Of a DNA stretch of 64,000 nucleotides, positions 6,012 to 12,022 are shown piece after piece. Each line of letters starts with the position of its first letter. Position 1 is the stretch's first letter. Position numbers and translations under genes: made by a program. The DNA is from a virus, in the IMG/VR virus record IMGVR_UViG_3300007546_000003, positions 1-64,000 of that record; one strand, written 5' to 3'. Below the pieces are notes generated by a model. That model was not told the origin of the DNA. It saw only the letters and a list, made by a program, of their open reading frames with translations, and did no database searches.

Positions 6012-6572
6012 ATGCGACAATATCGTTTATATGTTCCAATCATACTATTAATACTATGTTTAAGTTTTTATTTGAATTCAGTACTATCAAGTAAAGACAT
6101 TTATTTAAAGATTAACTATTCACAGTTAACACCAGAATCTCAAGAACAAGTGCGTTGTCTTGCAGACAACATTTATTATGAGGCTGGCTATGAGCCAGAT
6201 GATGGTAAACTTGCAGTCGCACTCGTCACAATGAATCGTTTACAAGATCCAAGATATCCAAAAGATATTTGCTCTGTAGTCAAACAAAAGGTAAGATCAA
6301 CATGTCAGTTTAGTTGGTTCTGCGAAAACGTAAAAGCCAAAAGAAATGAAGTATACAATAAAGCAATGGAAGTTGCTCTTGATGTCTATGCTAATTATGA
6401 GAAGCTGACAGACATCACGTATGGTGCATTATTTTATCATGCTGATTACGTCAATCCAAGATGGAAGTTAGAAAAGACGACTGTTATCGGTAGACATATT
6501 TTTTATAAAGAAAGTGAAGGAAAAGATGATGCAAAAAATGAACATTCAACTAAAGGAAGATCAGTCTTCTAA
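6012..6572 (+). CDS. SleB-like cell wall hydrolase with N-terminal membrane anchor
   Basis: ATG 6012 is chosen because AAGGAG (6002-6007) precedes it. Residues about 5-25 form a hydrophobic signal-anchor (LYVPIILLILCLSFYLNSVL). The catalytic domain is of the SleB/hydrolase_2 type: VRCLADNIYYEAGYEPDDGK with the conserved Glu, VALVTMNRL, the QKVRSTCQFSWFCE segment, and GALFYHADYVNPRW near the C-terminus. It is expected to degrade peptidoglycan from the periplasmic side, independently of holin if the anchor exports it. Its 3' end overlaps the next gene by 44 nt in another frame. Confidence 0.8.
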   Translation: MRQYRLYVPIILLILCLSFYLNSVLSSKDIYLKINYSQLTPESQEQVRCLADNIYYEAGYEPDDGKLAVALVTMNRLQDPRYPKDICSVVKQKVRSTCQFSWFCENVKAKRNEVYNKAMEVALDVYANYEKLTDITYGALFYHADYVNPRWKLEKTTVIGRHIFYKESEGKDDAKNEHSTKGRSVF

Positions 6573-7086
6573 ACATTCCTTCTTCTTACTAATGGAAGAA
6601 GTTACGTTGACTAGTGTGAAACAAGCAGTTGAGTGGATATTCGAAGCCAACTTCTCTGAAGAACCACCTGAACTAATGAATTTAATCATTACAAGTCCAG
6701 GTGGTGATTTAAATGCTGCATTTGCATTGATTGATACTATTCGTGGTTCTTCAATTCCAGTTAGAACAATTGGACTTGGACAAGTTGCCTCAGCAGGATT
6801 GATGATCTTTATTGCAGGACATAAAGGACATCGTCTGCTGACACCAAATACATCAATACTCTCGCATCAATACTCTTGGGGTGCGTTTGGTAAAGAACAT
6901 GAACTGTTCGCTACTGTGAAAGAGTTTGATTTAACTACCAAGAAGATGATTTCCCATTACAAAAAATGTACTGGGTTATCAGAAACAAAAATTCGAGAAG
7001 TGCTATTGCCACCTCAGGATATCTGGCTTAGTGCTATCGAAGCAAAAAAGTTAGGACTCTGCGATGACATTAAAGAACTTTCTTAA
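6529..7086 (+). CDS. clpP: ClpP-like serine protease
   Basis: A 185-residue protein of the ClpP/crotonase fold. The nucleophile motif GQVASAG places Ser at residue 88, His113 is in ILSHQYSWG and Asp164 in PPQDIWLSAIEAKKLGL, so the catalytic triad looks complete. It also has the ITSPGGDLNAA oxyanion-hole region. ATG 6529 is preferred over ATG 6526 because AGGA (6518-6521) is then 7 nt upstream. T4-like aquatic phages often carry such a protease, presumably acting with host ClpX/ClpA or alone to redirect host proteolysis; T4 itself lacks it. It overlaps the SleB-like gene upstream and the next gene downstream. Confidence 0.85.
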   Translation: MQKMNIQLKEDQSSKHSFFLLMEEVTLTSVKQAVEWIFEANFSEEPPELMNLIITSPGGDLNAAFALIDTIRGSSIPVRTIGLGQVASAGLMIFIAGHKGHRLLTPNTSILSHQYSWGAFGKEHELFATVKEFDLTTKKMISHYKKCTGLSETKIREVLLPPQDIWLSAIEAKKLGLCDDIKELS

Positions 7087-7255
7087 TTATTGTAAGTATT
7101 CTGGTGTATGGATTTCTCTCACATTAAATCCATATCACTGGAGATTATCATTTGACTACACAAAACCAGATGATATGGATCCAAGTTTATATTCTATCCA
7201 TATCAGCATTGCGCCATTATCAATAAAATTTGTATTGGATGATGGATCATGGTAA
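7064..7255 (+). CDS. Small conserved T4-like phage protein, unknown function
   Basis: A 63-residue protein overlapping the end of clpP by 23 nt. It contains GVWISLTLNPYHWRLSFDY, then KPDDMDPSLYSIHISIAPLS, and ends FVLDDGSW. This Trp/Tyr-rich pattern ending in DDGSW recurs as a conserved small protein in T4-like aquatic phages. It appears beta-rich without a signal peptide. Function unknown. Confidence 0.7.
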   Translation: MTLKNFLNYCKYSGVWISLTLNPYHWRLSFDYTKPDDMDPSLYSIHISIAPLSIKFVLDDGSW

Positions 7256-7305
7256 CAGGAATTTTTACAAAACTTAAACCACCTTCTTTTTTAAAGGAAC
7301 TTATT

Positions 7306-7545
7306 ATGTCAGATAATGTTTTTATCATTTCAATTGCACTTGCTGTTTTGACTGCGATTTGCGCACTTGGTCATGATTCATATGTTTCAACAAAATCTAT
7401 TGAAAGAAACATTGAATCCGCTATCGTTAAAGGTATCGATCCATTAGCTGTTCGTTGTGCTTATGCTAAACGAGATGACACTATTTGTATCGTTTATGCA
7501 TCTTCACACAACTCACCCTCCAGTTTGTCTAGTTCTAAAAAGTAA
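7306..7545 (+). CDS. Small single-pass membrane protein
   Basis: ATG 7306 is preferred over ATG 7249 because AAAGGAAC (7293-7300) precedes it and the N-terminal extension would be non-hydrophobic. The 79-residue product has one transmembrane segment (VFIISIALAVLTAICALG, residues about 5-22) and a soluble tail with two Cys (LAVRCAYAKRDDTICIVYA). Unknown function; a lysis accessory or inner membrane modulator is possible. It is followed by a strong terminator. Confidence 0.65.
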   Translation: MSDNVFIISIALAVLTAICALGHDSYVSTKSIERNIESAIVKGIDPLAVRCAYAKRDDTICIVYASSHNSPSSLSSSKK

Positions 7546-7564
7546 TACTTTAGGATTCTAGCCG

Positions 7565-7593
7565 ATACCCCTCATCTTTTGAGGGGTATTTTT
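7565..7593 (+). terminator. Strong intrinsic terminator
   Basis: ATACCCCTC (7565-7573) and GAGGGGTAT (7581-7589) form a 9-bp GC-rich stem with loop ATCTTTT, ending in TTTTT (7589-7593). It terminates the 5683-7545 gene group. Confidence 0.9.
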
Positions 7594-7604
7594 CCTTGTA
7601 GAAT

Positions 7605-7636
7605 CAACAACTTACCCTCTCTCCAGAAAGTTGTTG
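7605..7636 (+). other. Second hairpin in the 7546-7692 spacer, with a weak promoter downstream
   Basis: CAACAACTT (7605-7613) pairs with AAGTTGTTG (7628-7636), 9 bp with a 14-nt loop. GATTCTA (7554-7560) and TAGAATC (7599-7605) additionally flank the first terminator. TTGTCT (7634-7639), 17 nt and CATAAT (7657-7662) make a weak promoter candidate for the genes starting at 7693. Confidence 0.4.
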
Positions 7637-7692
7637 TCTTTAATCGACCTTTGGAGCATAATATATCTTATAGTGAATGAGAAAGGTTTATT

Positions 7693-7866
7693 ATGAGTCG
7701 AATGGCTGAATTAGACATGGAAATAAACGATGCGTTAGATGCACATCGTGGTCCAGAAAATTGGATGTCCTGCGAGGAAATTGCATTTCAATTGGAAATT
7801 CCAGTTGAGTTGGTGCATCAGGTTGTTGAAAACAGATGGAACATTTTGATTGGAGAATCAGTATGA
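7693..7866 (+). CDS. 57-residue helix-turn-helix-like protein
   Basis: ATG 7693 follows GAAAGG at a suitable distance, and the TGA stop overlaps the next start (ATGA at 7863). The C-terminal half contains WMSCEEIAFQLEIPVELVHQ and continues VVENRW, which reads as a helix-turn-helix (EEIAFQL, turn IP, recognition helix VELVHQVVENRW). The N-terminal half is acidic and helical (MAELDMEINDALDAH). I infer a small DNA-binding regulator. Translational coupling to the GP88-like gene supports it being real. Confidence 0.6.
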   Translation: MSRMAELDMEINDALDAHRGPENWMSCEEIAFQLEIPVELVHQVVENRWNILIGESV

Positions 7867-8564
7867 GTTTACTTACAGTCGGCAACCCAAAATTGCTTAA
7901 AGGTGAGAAGAAAGGCTATTTGTCTTCTGTTCTACACTTTGCGCCAGCAACTCTTTCTGGTAAAGAAGTCTGCCCCAAGCGCACAGCTGGATGTACTGCT
8001 GCATGTTTGAATACTGCTGGTCGTGGTGGCATCTTCAAGAAAGGTGAAACCACCAATGTGATTCAAAAAGCACGGATCCGTAAGACCAAAGCATTCTTCG
8101 AAAATCGTCAAGCATTTCTCAATGAGTTGACTGTTGAGATTATCAAAACAAAAACCAAAGCAGAAAAACAAGGACTGATTCCAGTCTTTCGTTTGAATGG
8201 CACTTCAGATCTCGCATGGGAAAAGTATGAAGTTGCAAATGGTAAAAACATTTTCCAAATGTTTCCAGAAGTGCAATTTTACGATTACACCAAAATCAAC
8301 AATCGCAAAGTTGCACACATTCCAAACTACCACCTGACTTTCTCTAAAGCAGATGGAAACGATATGGATACTCGACTTGCAATTTCAAATGGTATGAATG
8401 TCGCAGTTGTATTCCACAAAGTGCCAGAGAACTATCTTGGTCGTCCAGTTATCAATGGCGATGAGACTGATCTTCGTTTCTTGGATCCTAAAGGTGTTAT
8501 CGTTGGTCTCAAAGCCAAAGGTAAAGCCAAGAAGGATCTTTCTGGATTCGTAGTTACTGCTTGA
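7863..8564 (+). CDS. GP88-like phage protein (gene product 88 family)
   Basis: A 233-residue protein starting at the ATGA overlap with the preceding gene; an alternative upstream frame start at 7836 lacks a binding site. The N-terminus reads LTVGNPKLLKGEKKGYLSSV followed by LHFAPATLSGKEVCPKRTAGCTAACL and NTAGRGG, the hallmark of the GP88 family first named in mycobacteriophages. Conserved Cys residues in CPKRTAGCTAAC could bind metal or a cofactor. The central RLNGTSDLAWEKY and FYDYTKINNRK motifs also fit. Biochemical function unknown. Its TGA stop lies inside the -35 box of the next promoter. Confidence 0.8.
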   Translation: MSLLTVGNPKLLKGEKKGYLSSVLHFAPATLSGKEVCPKRTAGCTAACLNTAGRGGIFKKGETTNVIQKARIRKTKAFFENRQAFLNELTVEIIKTKTKAEKQGLIPVFRLNGTSDLAWEKYEVANGKNIFQMFPEVQFYDYTKINNRKVAHIPNYHLTFSKADGNDMDTRLAISNGMNVAVVFHKVPENYLGRPVINGDETDLRFLDPKGVIVGLKAKGKAKKDLSGFVVTA

Positions 8565-8589
8565 CATTAATTCATAATTAGAGTATAAT
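8561..8589 (+). promoter_or_regulatory. Consensus sigma70 promoter
   Basis: TTGACA (8561-8566), 17-nt spacer, TATAAT (8584-8589). The predicted transcription start is at about 8596-8597, which coincides with the ATG of the next gene, so the mRNA would be leaderless or start translation at the in-frame second ATG (8603). Confidence 0.85.
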
Positions 8590-8596
8590 AGAACTT

Positions 8597-8941
8597 ATGC
8601 AGATGCTACATACATCACTTGGTAAAACCAAGAAGAAGAAACCGACTGCCAAACAACGAGAGTTGCAGTCGTCGTGGGAAACCATGTTAAAGAAGTATGC
8701 CACAAAGACGATTGCACCTAAACAACAATCACTCAGTGAAGTATACTCGCTCGGGAGACCTGCTGGTCGGGAGACCCCTAAGATTCCGAGTCTTCCATTC
8801 AGTGGTGCACCATGCACTAAAAAAGACTCACCAGTCTACACTGGATCTCTAATTAAGGGTATTGGTACTATGCACAAATCAAATGCCATACCAATTTTTA
8901 GTGATGAACAAGCAGTTGAAATTGCAACAATGAGGAGATGA
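8597..8941 (+). CDS. Conserved basic phage protein, unknown function
   Basis: A 114-residue basic protein. The N-terminal part is Lys/Gln-rich (GKTKKKKPTAKQRELQSSWETML), the middle has Pro/Gly-rich SLGRPAGRETPKIPSLPF, and the C-terminus GTMHKSNAIPIFSDEQAVE followed by IATMRR is a block that recurs in many aquatic phage proteins. A nucleic-acid-binding or scaffold role is plausible from the charge, but unproven. Transcription from the promoter at 8561 starts at its first codon. Confidence 0.7.
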   Translation: MQMLHTSLGKTKKKKPTAKQRELQSSWETMLKKYATKTIAPKQQSLSEVYSLGRPAGRETPKIPSLPFSGAPCTKKDSPVYTGSLIKGIGTMHKSNAIPIFSDEQAVEIATMRR

Positions 8942-8942
8942 T

Positions 8943-9581
8943 ATGAAAGTGTTCTCTGCATTCCCAACTCCGATATATATTAATAATATTGAATACGATA
9001 ATGATCTACTTAATACTGTGAAAACCTATGACTATGAATCATTTCACTCTAAAGAACTATCTGGTCGTTACACAGTATCTAAAAATATATTAGATAAATC
9101 TGAGTTGAAATTTTTAAGAACAATTATTGAACAAAATTATAATACACTTTTTTATGATATACTTGGCTTTAATAAAGAAATTGAATTTAGAATAGCAACA
9201 TCTTGGGTAGTTAAATTAGAACCACAAGATTTTGGACACAAGCACTATCATTGCAATAGTTTTTTTAGTGGAGTGCTCTATTTGGAAGTTGATGAGACCA
9301 CTAGTCCCATCGTCTTTTATAGAAATACATCAAACATAAATGAAATGGGTAATCCAGTTATAATTGAAATTCCATTTGATGAAGACTTCTATTATAATGA
9401 ATTTAATTCGCCATCTTGGAAATATCAACCAAAGAAGGGTGATTTGATTTTATTTCCATCTAATTTGGCTCATATGATGCCAGAAAATAGTTCTAACATC
9501 ACAAGATATTCACTGGCATTTAATATATTTCCTTATGGAATATTCGGTAAAAATACTGAAAACGCATTGGAGTTAAAATGA
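8943..9581 (+). CDS. Putative 2OG-Fe(II) oxygenase (TIGR02466-like)
   Basis: A 212-residue relative of the protein at 842-1444, starting KVFSAFPTPIYI (the same FPTP motif). The iron-binding region reads FGHKHYHCNSFFSGVLYLEV, with the distal His in LILFPSNLAHMMPENSS and a 2-oxoglutarate-type Arg in ITRYSLAFNI. It is AT-rich like its neighbours. Substrate unknown. A ribosome binding site (GAGGAG) precedes ATG 8943, and its TGA stop overlaps the next start (ATGA at 9578). Confidence 0.75.
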   Translation: MKVFSAFPTPIYINNIEYDNDLLNTVKTYDYESFHSKELSGRYTVSKNILDKSELKFLRTIIEQNYNTLFYDILGFNKEIEFRIATSWVVKLEPQDFGHKHYHCNSFFSGVLYLEVDETTSPIVFYRNTSNINEMGNPVIIEIPFDEDFYYNEFNSPSWKYQPKKGDLILFPSNLAHMMPENSSNITRYSLAFNIFPYGIFGKNTENALELK

Positions 9582-9766
9582 AAACTTTACAACAACAAGA
9601 AACTGAAGCAGTCTTAGCAATGGGCGAGCAGTTAAAAATTTATGAACAACAAATTGATGTTCTCAAGAAACGAATCGAGAAACTTGAGTCTGATAATGAA
9701 GCCTTAGTTATGGATGTTGCATTCTATGGTGGTAACTTGCTTAACTTGTCTTGCAATAATAAATAA
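9578..9766 (+). CDS. Small coiled-coil protein
   Basis: A 62-residue protein dominated by a heptad-like coiled coil (EQLKIYEQQIDVLKKRIEKL followed by ESDNEALV). The start overlaps the oxygenase stop (ATGA). The C-terminus is short and hydrophobic (VAFYGGNLLNLS). Unknown function; such small coiled-coil proteins are frequent in the early regions of T4-like phages. Confidence 0.65.
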   Translation: MKTLQQQETEAVLAMGEQLKIYEQQIDVLKKRIEKLESDNEALVMDVAFYGGNLLNLSCNNK

Positions 9767-9774
9767 GGTATAAT
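9746..9774 (+). promoter_or_regulatory. Candidate promoter TTGTCT-N17-TATAAT
   Basis: TTGTCT (9746-9751), 17-nt spacer, TATAAT (9769-9774). The predicted start, near 9781, lies inside the next gene (ATG 9776), so it would serve gp33 and gp59 rather than that gene. AATAAATA (9757-9764) also occurs in the spacer, so a late-promoter reading is possible. Confidence 0.4.
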
Positions 9775-9775
9775 T

Positions 9776-10012
9776 ATGAATAACTTTGAACTGGCTAACC
9801 TACACTTCAAATATCAAGATCTGCAATTAGAGGTTATGAAATTGGATAAATTTTTCACGATGTACTTAGATAAATTTTCTAAAAAATTAGATCCTGAAAA
9901 ACCAAATACTCCAATCTGGAAATTATACAAACAAAAAACGAAAGAATATCATGATCTTTGCAGAGAACTTCGAATCACCGACTACTACATTAAAAGAAAA
10001 ACCAATGTTTAA
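9776..10012 (+). CDS. Small helical protein, unknown function
   Basis: A 78-residue, strongly charged, helical protein (LHFKYQDLQLEVMKLDKFF, then YLDKFSKKLDPEKP and WKLYKQKTKEYHDLCREL). It overlaps the start of the gp33-like gene by 8 nt. No binding motif or membrane segment is visible. It may be a phage-specific regulatory partner; nothing in the sequence is decisive. Confidence 0.6.
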   Translation: MNNFELANLHFKYQDLQLEVMKLDKFFTMYLDKFSKKLDPEKPNTPIWKLYKQKTKEYHDLCRELRITDYYIKRKTNV

Positions 10013-10220
10013 AACAGCCAACGAATTTTCAATGCATATTGAAGAAATTGTTCGTGATAAGAGATTGTCTTATATGGATGCTGTCTTGGAATACTGCAAA
10101 GAAAATTATTTGGAACCAGCAGATGTTGCATCTCTGATAAATAAATCTCTAAAGGATAAGATTGAAATGGATTTTAGAGAGTTGAACTATCTACCTAAAC
10201 AGGCAAAATTGGATGTGTGA
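10005..10220 (+). CDS. 33: gp33-like late transcription coactivator
   Basis: A 71-residue protein from ATG 10005 (an upstream in-frame start at 9951 would add 18 residues but has no clear binding site). The core KRLSYMDAVLEYCKENYLEPADVA continues to SLINKSLKDKIE and FRELNYLPKQAKLDV, matching the short gp33-type proteins of T4-like aquatic phages. gp33 connects the sliding clamp to RNA polymerase and, with gp55, permits transcription from TATAAATA late promoters, which fits the late elements seen in this window. Its position just upstream of gp59 and gp32 is the T4 order (33-59-32). Confidence 0.8.
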   Translation: MFKTANEFSMHIEEIVRDKRLSYMDAVLEYCKENYLEPADVASLINKSLKDKIEMDFRELNYLPKQAKLDV

Positions 10221-10831
10221 TGGATGGCTTTAAAGCGTATCGTTATTACCTAGCGATTAAACTTCATTTCACTTCTGAAAAATTTAACGTCTTCGAAAAT
10301 CGAGGTAATGTTAAAGGTACACGTGAAGCATTCACCGCCAGAAATGATAGATATATATTCGAGAAACTTGCCAACAAGTACAACGATGATAGAGAAATTA
10401 TTCAGTTCTTTGTTGCAAATTTTGCTTATGGTAATGAGTCTGCGATATATGAAGGACAACAGGCAGAAGAAAATCTTGTCGAATGGATTAAACGAAAACA
10501 GTCAATCACACAAAGGTTCATTGATGACTTAGCTACTATATTAACACACACTGAGGTAAATAGGTTACCACAAACATCTATCTTCAACTTTATTGATTCT
10601 GCATATCCAGTTACATTAGAGTTGTTTGTTGGAGGTAAGGTATCGATAGAAACTCTTAGGATTATAGATGATTTTTATCCGATAATTGCAAAATGGCAAG
10701 ATAATACCTCTATTAAATATATTTGGAATCAAGAATTGTTGAGAATTAAAAAGTTGACTGGCTTCGTTAAATACGATAGAATTAAGGCTGAAAAGATCTT
10801 TAGTCACTTCATGGAAGAAATCGAGATTTGA
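10220..10831 (+). CDS. 59: gp59-like helicase loader
   Basis: A 203-residue protein starting at the TGATG overlap with gp33; the GTG at 10217 is a less likely start. The N-terminus GFKAYRYYLAIKLHFTSEKF and the FENRGNVKGTREAFTARNDRYIF segment resemble T4 gp59, which loads the gp41 helicase on gp32-coated forks. The C-terminal half is helical and basic (LLRIKKLTGFVKYDRIKAEKI). Length is close to T4 gp59 (217 residues). Its neighbours gp33 and gp32 are as in T4. The TGA stop lies inside a TTGACA box. Confidence 0.85.
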   Translation: MDGFKAYRYYLAIKLHFTSEKFNVFENRGNVKGTREAFTARNDRYIFEKLANKYNDDREIIQFFVANFAYGNESAIYEGQQAEENLVEWIKRKQSITQRFIDDLATILTHTEVNRLPQTSIFNFIDSAYPVTLELFVGGKVSIETLRIIDDFYPIIAKWQDNTSIKYIWNQELLRIKKLTGFVKYDRIKAEKIFSHFMEEIEI

Positions 10832-10856
10832 CATCATGGGCAAGACATATTATAAG
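10828..10856 (+). promoter_or_regulatory. Near-consensus sigma70 promoter ahead of gp32
   Basis: TTGACA (10828-10833), 17-nt spacer, TATAAG (10851-10856). Transcription would start near 10863, inside the small gene 10836-11054, so the likely target is gp32, which is made in large amounts in T4. Confidence 0.6.
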
Positions 10857-11054
10857 TCATCGAAATCAGATGATGATAGTTTTGGTGGTCGTTCAGGGAA
10901 ACCTGCCAAACATGCTAGTGGTCGAAAGACTGGTGGTATGAGAACGATAAATAGTTATGTTGAAGAAGATTATGATTTAAACAATGAAGACTTTGATGAC
11001 GACATTGAACTAGATGATAAAATACAAATCGACCATACTAAAAATAAACCGTAA
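10836..11054 (+). CDS. Small acidic phage protein between gp59 and gp32
   Basis: A 72-residue, charge-segregated protein: a basic Gly/Ser/Lys-rich first half (YYKSSKSDDDSFGGRSGKPA then SGRKTGGMRTINSYVEE) and an acidic second half (DYDLNNEDFDDDIELDD). Probably disordered. A similar short protein occurs at this place in T4-like cyanophages. No clear ribosome binding site precedes the ATG. Function unknown; interaction with gp32 or gp59 is a guess from position. Confidence 0.65.
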   Translation: MGKTYYKSSKSDDDSFGGRSGKPAKHASGRKTGGMRTINSYVEEDYDLNNEDFDDDIELDDKIQIDHTKNKP

Positions 11055-11075
11055 TATTAATATAAAGGAAATACG

Positions 11076-11978
11076 ATGGACATTCAAACACTCCGCAAAA
11101 TGCGCAATCAAGACTTCGGAAAAATCTCTGGAGAATTCGATAAGATTGCTAATCCCCAAACCGAAAAGAAATCATATTCAGACGATCGCTTCTGGCGTCT
11201 CGAAGGTGACAAAGCTGGCAATGGCACAGCAACTTTCCGATTCCTACCACGTGTAGAAGGTGATGAACTCCCATGGGTTCGAATCTTTTCTCATGGCTTC
11301 CAAGGTCCAACTGGAAAGTGGTACATCGAAAATTCTCTAACCACTCTTGGTGAGAATGACCCTGTTGGTGAGTTGAACACAACTCTTTGGAACTCTGGTT
11401 CTGAAGCCAACAAAGAAATCGCTCGTAAACAAAAACGTAAGTTGTCATTTATTGCCAACATTCTCATTGTGTCTGATCCAAAGCATCCAGAGAATGAAGG
11501 TAAGGTATTCTTGTTTAAATTTGGCAAGAAAATCTTTGATAAGATCATGGACAAAGCACGTCCAACTTTCGAAGACGAAAAGCCTGTAAACGTGTTTGAT
11601 TTGTGGGAAGGTTCTAACTTCAAATTGCGTATGCGTAAGAAAGATGGCTACGCAAACTATGACGAATCTTCTTTTGCAGATCCAGCACCTGCTGCTTCTG
11701 ATGAAGACTTGGTTCGTATCGTAAATGGTCAGTACAAGTTGTCTGAGTTTACTGATCGTAGTAACTTCAAGTCTTATGATGAGTTGAAGAAGAAACTAGA
11801 TGCAGTTCTTTCTGGTGATTCTTTTGCTGGTAAGTCTGCTGCACAAATGGCTGAAGAAGAAGATCGTCCTGTTGCATCTGCACCAAAGATGGCTTCTAAA
11901 CCAGCACCTGTGTCAAAGTCGATGGATGACGATGAAGATGTTATGTCTTATTTTCAGAAGATCGCTAAAGAAGACTAA
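11076..11978 (+). CDS. 32: gp32-like single-stranded DNA-binding protein
   Basis: A 300-residue homologue of T4 gp32 (301 residues), coating ssDNA during replication and recombination. It has the basic N-terminal cooperativity region (MDIQTLRKMRNQDFGKISGE), the OB-fold core (FRFLPRVEGDELPWVRIFSH, then GKWYIENSLTTLGENDPV), and an acidic C-terminal tail (SMDDDEDVMSYFQKIAKED) that recruits partners. The zinc ligands of T4 gp32 are largely absent: the Cys positions after WYIEN are replaced by non-Cys residues. A strong ribosome binding site (AAAGGA) precedes the ATG, and a bidirectional terminator follows. Confidence 0.95.
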   Translation: MDIQTLRKMRNQDFGKISGEFDKIANPQTEKKSYSDDRFWRLEGDKAGNGTATFRFLPRVEGDELPWVRIFSHGFQGPTGKWYIENSLTTLGENDPVGELNTTLWNSGSEANKEIARKQKRKLSFIANILIVSDPKHPENEGKVFLFKFGKKIFDKIMDKARPTFEDEKPVNVFDLWEGSNFKLRMRKKDGYANYDESSFADPAPAASDEDLVRIVNGQYKLSEFTDRSNFKSYDELKKKLDAVLSGDSFAGKSAAQMAEEEDRPVASAPKMASKPAPVSKSMDDDEDVMSYFQKIAKED

Positions 11979-11990
11979 TTAGTTTTTACC

Positions 11991-12021
11991 AAAAAGAAAG
12001 GGGACGAAAGTCCCCTTTTTT
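11991..12021. terminator. Bidirectional intrinsic terminator between gp32 and the minus-strand late block
   Basis: AAAGGGGAC (11997-12005), GAAA tetraloop, GTCCCCTTT (12010-12018), with T-run to 12021 on the plus strand and an A-rich flank (11991-11999) giving U-rich RNA on the minus strand. It separates two convergent genes, whose stop codons lie 12 nt and 2 nt away. Confidence 0.95.
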
Positions 12022-12022
12022 A

